Positions 6,337 to 9,332 of a stretch of DNA of 9,332 bases are shown one piece after another. The position numbers and the translations under genes were made by a program. The stretch comes from Desulfobacterales bacterium. Lineage in GTDB: Bacteria; Desulfobacterota; Desulfobacteria; Desulfobacterales; 4be13. The stretch's first letter is position 1; every line of letters begins with the position of its first letter. The stretch is taken from positions 1 to 9,332 of the forward strand of contig JAOZLU010000247.1 of assembly GCA_029934695.1 (NCBI GenBank), in the 5' to 3' direction. Under the pieces are notes generated by a model that was given only the letters and a program-made list of their open reading frames with translations, did no database searches and was not told where the DNA came from.

Positions 6337-6618
6337 TTAGTCTTTCCACCATGACCGCCAGAAATTGCTCCAGTTCCAAGTCACGGAACCTGGTCCGTTC
6401 CCGTCATCATTATTATAATCCCATGCTACGGAACCTGATCCGTCATCATCATCGTCATCATTCCAGTTCCAGTTCCAGTTTACAGAGCCGGAACCGTTGT
6501 CATCGTCATCATTATTCCAATTCACAGAGCCGGAACCGTTGTCGCTGTCCCAGTCGGCAGAGCCGTTGTCGCTGTCCCAGTTGGCAGAGCCGTTGCCGTT
6601 GTCGCTGTCCCAGTCGGC
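6337..6618 (-). pseudogene. Trp/Asp/Asn/Gly/Ser repeat domain, second frame
   Basis: This frame gives a 93-residue tail of imperfect repeats: ADWDSDNG, NGSANWDSDNG, SADWDSDNGSG, SVNWNNDDDDNGSG, SVNWNWNWNDDDDDDGSG, SVAWDYNNDDGNGPG and SVTWNWSNFWRSWWKD. Each unit has a Trp flanked by Asn or Asp and a Gly/Ser turn. The acidic DXDXNG-like runs could bind calcium. The pattern holds across the whole frame, including the part that overlaps the signal-peptide frame (6522-6618), and it ends just before a strong terminator. This argues that it is the ancestral C-terminal part of the gene starting at 6770. The frame has no ribosome-binding site of its own. The break lies at about 6619-6623, where GACAAGCTGCC stands in place of the repeat-like GACAACGGCTCTGCC, four bases shorter. 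I do not recognise the family. Confidence 0.6.
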
Positions 6619-6770
6619 AGCTTGTCGCTTCCGAAGATGATGTGAGGATTTCCCCCGGCATCCAGAATAAGATCTCCCCGCTGGTTCACTGAGCCTGCAT
6701 AAGCGGCAGCATTAATCTGGAAAAAAACAAACAAAACTGCCAGTCCTGTAAAGAAAATTTTTTTTGTCAT
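6522..6770 (-). CDS. Small secreted protein, frameshifted repeat gene 5' part
   Basis: I place the start at the ATG at 6768-6770, which has GAGGTG six bases upstream. A GTG start at 6779 would overlap that ribosome-binding site. The 82-residue product begins with a clear Sec signal peptide (MTKKIFFTGLAVLFVFFQ, cleavage after AYA at about residue 25). A mature segment GSVNQRGDLILDAGGNPHII follows. From about Lys50 the frame reads the repeat DNA as TGTATTALP-type repeats and stops at TGA (6522-6524). An overlapping frame reads the same DNA as Trp/Asp repeats and continues to 6337. The longer form, about 143 residues, is probably the intact ancestral protein. It should be exported to the periplasm or cell surface. 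Function is unknown; calcium binding or an adhesive surface role is only a guess. The upstream AGTTGAA heptamers end 15 bases before the start codon. Confidence 0.65.
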   Translation of the reverse strand: MTKKIFFTGLAVLFVFFQINAAAYAGSVNQRGDLILDAGGNPHIIFGSDKLPTGTATTATALPTGTATTALPTGTATTVPAL

Positions 6771-6785
6771 TTGCTTCACCTCATA

Positions 6786-6806
6786 AGTTGAAAATTGAAA
6801 GTTGAA
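6786..6806. repeat. Three AGTTGAA-type heptamers
   Basis: AGTTGAA, AATTGAA and AGTTGAA are directly adjacent, followed by AACTG. On the minus strand they read TTCAACT and TTCAATT just upstream of the ribosome-binding site of the secreted repeat-protein gene. The unit length matches the arrays at 1-115 and 1174-1226, although the sequence differs. Confidence 0.75.
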
Positions 6807-7009
6807 AACTGATGTGCTGATTGTCGCCTGCTGCTTATCACCCCCTTTTCTTTCAAACTTGAAGGCATACTGACACAGATATGCATTAAAGGATATTAAA
6901 AAGTGACAAAACGCCGAAGCAGAGAGATGAAATGCATTGTGGAAGGTTAAAAGGTGTTTTCAAACATCTCTGCAGGACAAGCTCGCGGGGGATTGGCGGG
7001 TTTGTTTTT

Positions 7010-7090
7010 GCCGGACGGGGTTTGCAACCCGTCCGGCACAAGGAGTATTTTTGGGGGCAAAATACGATATGGCAGCAATCCCGGAGTGCA
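7010..7090. repeat. Dispersed GC-rich hairpin element, diverged copy
   Basis: GCCGGACGGG (7010-7019) and CCCGTCCGGC (7028-7037) form a perfect 10-bp stem with loop GTTTGCAA. CCGGAGTGCA follows at 7081-7090. The same stem and the same CCGGAGTGCA flank recur together at 9112-9160 and 9233-9326. This copy is therefore a member of a repeated family similar in layout to REP/BIME elements. The spacer between stem and flank is longer here and shows no obvious similarity to the others. Confidence 0.75.
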
Positions 7091-7124
7091 GGCCCTCGGA
7101 ATTCAAATGTATGCCCGGCTCCGC

Positions 7125-8501
7125 TCACATTCGTCCAAGTTGTTCCCTGATCAGTCGGCGGACCTGTCCGATCATGCAGAGCGGGAGTGACAGCAGGCGA
7201 TAAGGAATGTTCAGACCGTCGGGCAGTGCTGTTTCTGTGTCAAGAACTGAAGGAAGGCCGGTGTTGAGCCGGACACCGAGAGACTGATGCTTTTCACGCA
7301 GGAACAGATGGAGTGATTTCAAGGTTCCGCTTTTTCCTGCTTTGACCTCAATCGGAATCAGGCTTGTTCCCTCAGCAATGACATAGTCTGTCTCAGCCGA
7401 TGAGTTCCTTTTTTCCCGGACCCAGTAACAGAGTTCAGGCTGCCGGTAAGAGGGAAGTGAGTAAAGAAGATGCTGGCCGACAAACTGCTCACAGACAGCA
7501 CCGGCGTTGACCGTCATCATATTTTCGGCTTTCTCAAAATCCAGCAGATTCAGCCCGGCTGCCGATGACATCAGCCCGACATCAAGAAACAGCGCCTTGA
7601 ATTTTTTTTCATCTGCCATTGCCCCCAGCGGAACGCCGCTGCATGAGGAATGGCAGACCCGATGGCACACCCGTGCATGACACAGGAGGTTCAGGGCGGC
7701 TGCCAGGTCACCTGCCCGTTCATTGCGGTCTATGTTCACATATTTGAACTTCTGTCCCACAATGAGCGGAATTTTTCTGAACAGAGTCTGAAGGCGCTGA
7801 TGCCTCACCCGGCTGCCGTATTTGTTGAAATCATCCTGAAATGTTGTAATGAGCGCATGTTTTGCTGACTCGCATTCCTGCCATGAACCGCTATTCAGAT
7901 AAACCGAGACAGCCTCGGGCATACCGCCCGTGACGAGAAACGTCTTGAGCATCCCCGTCAGTCGGCGGTGGACGGATTCAGGCATGTCATCGCCCGGTGA
8001 AAAATCATTCAGCCAGTCTGTCAGCCTGTCTTTTCCGTCTGCCATGAGAAATTCCTCAAACTGCATCGGTCCGAGGTGCATATATTCAATACGGCCCACG
8101 GGCATGGAAAAACCGGGTTCCTCAAAAACAAATTCCAGCAGGGAACCTGCGGCCATGATATGTTGCTCCGGCAGGTCTTCGTAAAAATAGCGCAATGAGG
8201 CCAGGATGGCCGGGGCTGCCTGAATCTCGTCAAAGAACAGGAGGGTGTCCCCCGGAATTACGGGAATGTCAAACTGCAATTCAATAAGCCGGGAAATCCT
8301 TTTCGGATCATTGGTGCTGAACAGCGATGCGATCCCGGGGTCACGTTCAAAATTGATTTCGACCAGGTGGCTGAACATTTCCCGGGCAAACAGGCGTACC
8401 AGATGCGTTTTGCCCACCTGACGCGCCCCCCGGATGATGAGAGGTTTGCGGTTGGGCTTTGATCTCCATTTTTTTAAGTCGTCGAGCGCGAATCTGTACA
8501 T
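7125..8501 (-). CDS. AAA+ ATPase with C-terminal DUF4143 domain
   Basis: The 458-residue protein is a full-length member of the AAA_14 (PF13173) plus DUF4143 (PF13635) family, common in bacteria and archaea and without an agreed function. The ATPase domain has Walker A GARQVGKT (25-32), Walker B LLFFDEIQ (87-94) and a sensor-like AAGSLLEF (117-124). The linker GGMPEAVSVYL (192-202) is typical. The C-terminal domain ends in a restriction-nuclease-like core: Glu370-Thr-Asp372, then PIEVKAGK (383-390). Some members are thought to act as DNA-linked or toxin-like ATPases, but this is not established. A local Cys/His cluster (Cys274, 279, 283, 287) is unusual for the family. A weak AGGT lies about ten bases before the ATG at 8501. 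No antitoxin-like gene overlaps it. A 33-bp minisatellite lies directly upstream and could carry regulatory sites. Confidence 0.93.
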   Translation of the reverse strand: MYRFALDDLKKWRSKPNRKPLIIRGARQVGKTHLVRLFAREMFSHLVEINFERDPGIASLFSTNDPKRISRLIELQFDIPVIPGDTLLFFDEIQAAPAILASLRYFYEDLPEQHIMAAGSLLEFVFEEPGFSMPVGRIEYMHLGPMQFEEFLMADGKDRLTDWLNDFSPGDDMPESVHRRLTGMLKTFLVTGGMPEAVSVYLNSGSWQECESAKHALITTFQDDFNKYGSRVRHQRLQTLFRKIPLIVGQKFKYVNIDRNERAGDLAAALNLLCHARVCHRVCHSSCSGVPLGAMADEKKFKALFLDVGLMSSAAGLNLLDFEKAENMMTVNAGAVCEQFVGQHLLYSLPSYRQPELCYWVREKRNSSAETDYVIAEGTSLIPIEVKAGKSGTLKSLHLFLREKHQSLGVRLNTGLPSVLDTETALPDGLNIPYRLLSLPLCMIGQVRRLIREQLGRM

Positions 8502-8521
8502 GGCAGCTTACCTGTCTTGAT

Positions 8522-8638
8522 GATATTTTTATGGGTGATTATTGTAGGAATAACGATATTTTCATGGGTGATTATTACATGAATAACGATATTTTCACAG
8601 GTGATTATTACGTGAATAACGATATTTTCACAGGTGAT
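8522..8638. repeat. 33-bp minisatellite, about 3.5 copies
   Basis: Units start at 8522, 8555, 8588 and 8621 (the last has 18 bases) with consensus GATATTTTCATGGGTGATTA followed by TTACATGAATAAC. Differences between units are few point changes. The array starts 21 bp upstream of the ATPase start codon. The unit is a multiple of three, and one plus-strand frame reads NNDIFTGDYYV-type repeats, but no good coding evidence surrounds it. Confidence 0.9.
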
Positions 8639-8738
8639 ATTTTCATATTTTTATCAGTTTTCTCCTCGCTTGTCAAGGACAAAAATAAGTTCCCCAGGAT
8701 TTTGTGTTTCACGCAGTGGTCATTTTGGGGAAACAGTT

Positions 8739-8758
8739 CCCGGCAATAAATTGCCGGG
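8739..8758. repeat. Perfect hairpin CCCGGCAA-TAAA-TTGCCGGG
   Basis: An 8-bp perfect stem has a 4-base loop and no following T-run on either strand, so it is a REP-like palindrome more than a terminator. Its right arm is also the start of the first unit of the 79-bp duplication. Confidence 0.6.
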
Positions 8759-8900
8759 CTATTTTCAGCAGTTCCTGCGGGACAGAAAATCCTTTTTTAC
8801 CCATAATCCGTGTAGATGGGCCAAGATGACTGCCGGGCTGTTTTCAGCAATCCGTCCACAAAAATCCTTTTCTTATACAGCATCCTTGTAGCGAAAGGCC
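8752..8900. repeat. Degenerate 79-bp tandem duplication
   Basis: The stretch from 8752 (TGCCGGGCTATTTTCAGCAG) matches the stretch from 8831 (TGCCGGGCTGTTTTCAGCAA). Both continue with CAGAAAATCCTTTT or CACAAAAATCCTTTT, then ATAATCCGTGTAG or CAGCATCCTTGTAG, and end in GGGCC or AGGCC. The match spans about 70 of each 79 bases with several substitutions and a small gap, so the duplication is old. Confidence 0.7.
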
Positions 8901-8968
8901 CCCTGCTAGCCGACCTGCTGACCTGGAAGCAGCAGTACGAGCCGGAACTCCGAAGACACACTGCCTGA
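8816..8968 (+). pseudogene. Possible gene remnant with protein-like C-terminus
   Basis: An ATG at 8816 opens a 50-residue frame that ends at TGA (8966-8968). The first half falls in the 79-bp duplication and looks non-coding. The second half is more GC-rich and reads like a real protein end: VAKGPLLADLLTWKQQYEPE followed by LRRHTA. No ribosome-binding site precedes the ATG. This may be the 3' scar of a gene or transposase lost by deletion. I do not recognise the family. Confidence 0.3.
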
Positions 8969-9027
8969 ACGAAACCCCGGCCGCATAGCTCAAAATTTTC
9001 TGTTCAGATGCAAAAAAAAAAAAACAC

Positions 9028-9056
9028 TTGACAAGCCATCAGTTATGACGTTTATT
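9028..9056 (+). promoter_or_regulatory. Sigma-70-like promoter candidate
   Basis: A perfect -35 box TTGACA (9028-9033) is followed by a 17-base spacer and TTTATT (9051-9056), which matches four of six bases of TATAAT. A run of 13 A (9012-9024) lies just upstream and could act as an UP-like element. It would transcribe rightward into the hairpin repeats, where no protein gene is visible, so a structured non-coding transcript is possible. Confidence 0.4.
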
Positions 9057-9086
9057 TTCGGAGTACAATCATCTTATAAAATTTGG

Positions 9087-9332
9087 TAAGCGAAGCGTTT
9101 TTTTGCACTTTGCCGGACGGGGTTGCAAACCCCGTCCGGCATAATAAAATCCGGAGTGCAAAAATTAAGCGAAGCGTTTTTTTGCACAGTTGTTCCGGTT
9201 CCCAAGCTCCGGCCTGGAATCAGGTAAAGGTTGCGGACGGGGTTGCAAACCCCGTCCGGCATAATGTCCGGCATAATGTCCGGCATAATGTCCGGCATAA
9301 TGTCCGGCATAATAAAATCCGGAGTGCAAAAA
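9087..9332. repeat. Dispersed hairpin element, two copies in tandem
   Basis: The composite unit is a 22-base segment starting TAAGCGAAGCG and ending TTTTTTTGCAC (9087-9108 and 9166-9187, identical), then a GC-rich palindrome, then ATAAT, AAAATCCGGAGTGCAAAAA. The palindrome at 9112-9140 has a perfect 13-bp stem, GCCGGACGGGGTT against AACCCCGTCCGGC, with loop GCA. The palindrome at 9233-9260 is nearly identical with one arm slightly altered. The window ends in GGAGTGCAAAAA, so the array may continue. GTGCAAAAA (9156-9164) and TTTTTGCAC (9179-9187) form a second stem between units. Confidence 0.85.
9254..9313. repeat. Five perfect copies of GTCCGGCATAAT
   Basis: The 12-mer is repeated five times without mismatch, directly on the right arm of the second hairpin. 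The first hairpin copy has only one such unit before AAAATCCGGAG, so the array has expanded in the second copy. Perfect identity suggests recent expansion. One minus-strand frame reads it as MPDI repeats, which I take as a by-product and not as a protein. Confidence 0.92.

Larger units (their letters stand above)
6771..7124. other. Intergenic region with heptamer and hairpin repeats
   Basis: These 354 bases separate the ATPase gene from the secreted repeat-protein gene. Open frames on both strands lack ribosome-binding sites and protein-like composition. The region holds the ribosome-binding site of the downstream gene, three AGTTGAA-type heptamers (6786-6806) and a GC-rich hairpin of the dispersed family (7010-7037) with its CCGGAGTGCA flank (7081-7090). 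The hairpin has no T-tract on either strand, so it is not a clear terminator for the ATPase gene. No convincing promoter was found. Confidence 0.7.
8502..9332. other. Repeat-rich region without a convincing gene
   Basis: About 830 bases upstream of the ATPase gene to the window edge have no confident gene. In order they hold a 33-bp minisatellite (8522-8638), a CCCGGCAA/TTGCCGGG hairpin (8739-8758), a degenerate 79-bp tandem duplication (8752-8900), a weak ORF or gene remnant (8816-8968), a run of 13 A with a promoter-like sequence (9012-9056), and two copies of a dispersed hairpin element with a 12-bp tandem array (9087-9332). The mix suggests a hot spot for small rearrangements. Confidence 0.7.

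Noticed and set aside
6351..6692. Plus-strand frame with Arg/Ser/Cys/His repeats (RNRCHRHH, QSRCRCPS)
   Set aside because: It is the complement of the Trp/Asp repeat DNA. Its regularity comes from the repeat, and the real gene's signal peptide, start signal and terminator are on the minus strand.
7010..7037. Intrinsic terminator for the ATPase gene
   Set aside because: Strong stem but no T-run follows on either strand, and it belongs to a dispersed repeat family.
6886..7203. Overlapping frames of 72-88 residues on both strands
   Set aside because: They run through the GC-rich hairpin element and the 3' end of the ATPase gene and have no ribosome-binding sites.
8522..8638. Possible CRISPR array
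   Set aside because: The 33-bp units are contiguous with no spacers, so this is a minisatellite.
8459..8749. Plus-strand frame of 96 residues with NNDIFTGDYYV repeats
   Set aside because: It starts antisense inside the ATPase gene, has no ribosome-binding site, and only the minisatellite part is regular. Kept as a possibility under the minisatellite finding.
9074..9310. Minus-strand frame with MPDIMPDI and MPDGVCNPVR repeats
   Set aside because: It is simply the translation of the 12-mer array and two hairpin copies; no start signal and no domain.

Overview
The window looks like chromosomal DNA of a Gram-negative bacterium of moderate GC content. It has Sec and Tat signal peptides, a probable outer-membrane barrel and an iron-sulfur-flavoprotein-like enzyme, and its intergenic DNA is very rich in repeats. 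An anaerobic deltaproteobacterial (Desulfobacterota-type) host fits best. That is an impression from gene types and repeat style; no marker gene here settles it.

All convincing genes lie on the minus strand, so transcription runs from high to low coordinates. In that order they are: a complete AAA+ ATPase of the DUF4143 type (8501 to 7125); a small secreted Trp/Asp/Asn/Gly/Ser-rich repeat protein split by a frameshift (6770 to 6337) with a strong intrinsic terminator; a secreted DUF2141 protein (6191 to 5763); a tandem flavodoxin-fold protein whose second half carries an Isf-like cysteine motif (5672 to 4296); a broken or frameshifted envelope protein in two frames (3959 to 2963); a Tat-exported FAD oxidoreductase of the phytoene-desaturase/retinol-reductase type (2851 to 1220); and a LytS-type membrane histidine kinase (1160 to 72). 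The oxidoreductase and kinase are 59 bp apart and could be cotranscribed. The other gaps are wider and repeat-filled, so I see no single operon or pathway. Four or five of the products act in the envelope or periplasm.

The most striking property is what lies between the genes. Almost every boundary carries its own short tandem repeat: heptamers TTTGTGA (1-115), GGGTTAA/GGGTGAA (about 1180-1226) and AGTTGAA (6786-6806), hexamers CTTGAT and TTCAAG (2879-2951), and CAATTTG motifs (5689-5759). Some run into coding sequence, so both ends of the kinase gene are repeat-derived. There is also a possible MITE-like inverted-repeat element (4025-4267), a 33-bp minisatellite upstream of the ATPase (8522-8638), a 79-bp degenerate duplication (8752-8900), and a dispersed hairpin family (7010-7037, 9112-9140, 9233-9260) that ends in five perfect copies of a 12-mer. 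Two of the seven loci are out of frame, each at or beside a repeat, which suggests that repeat slippage is reshaping these genes.

No rRNA, tRNA, CRISPR array, complete insertion sequence or recognisable defence island is visible.
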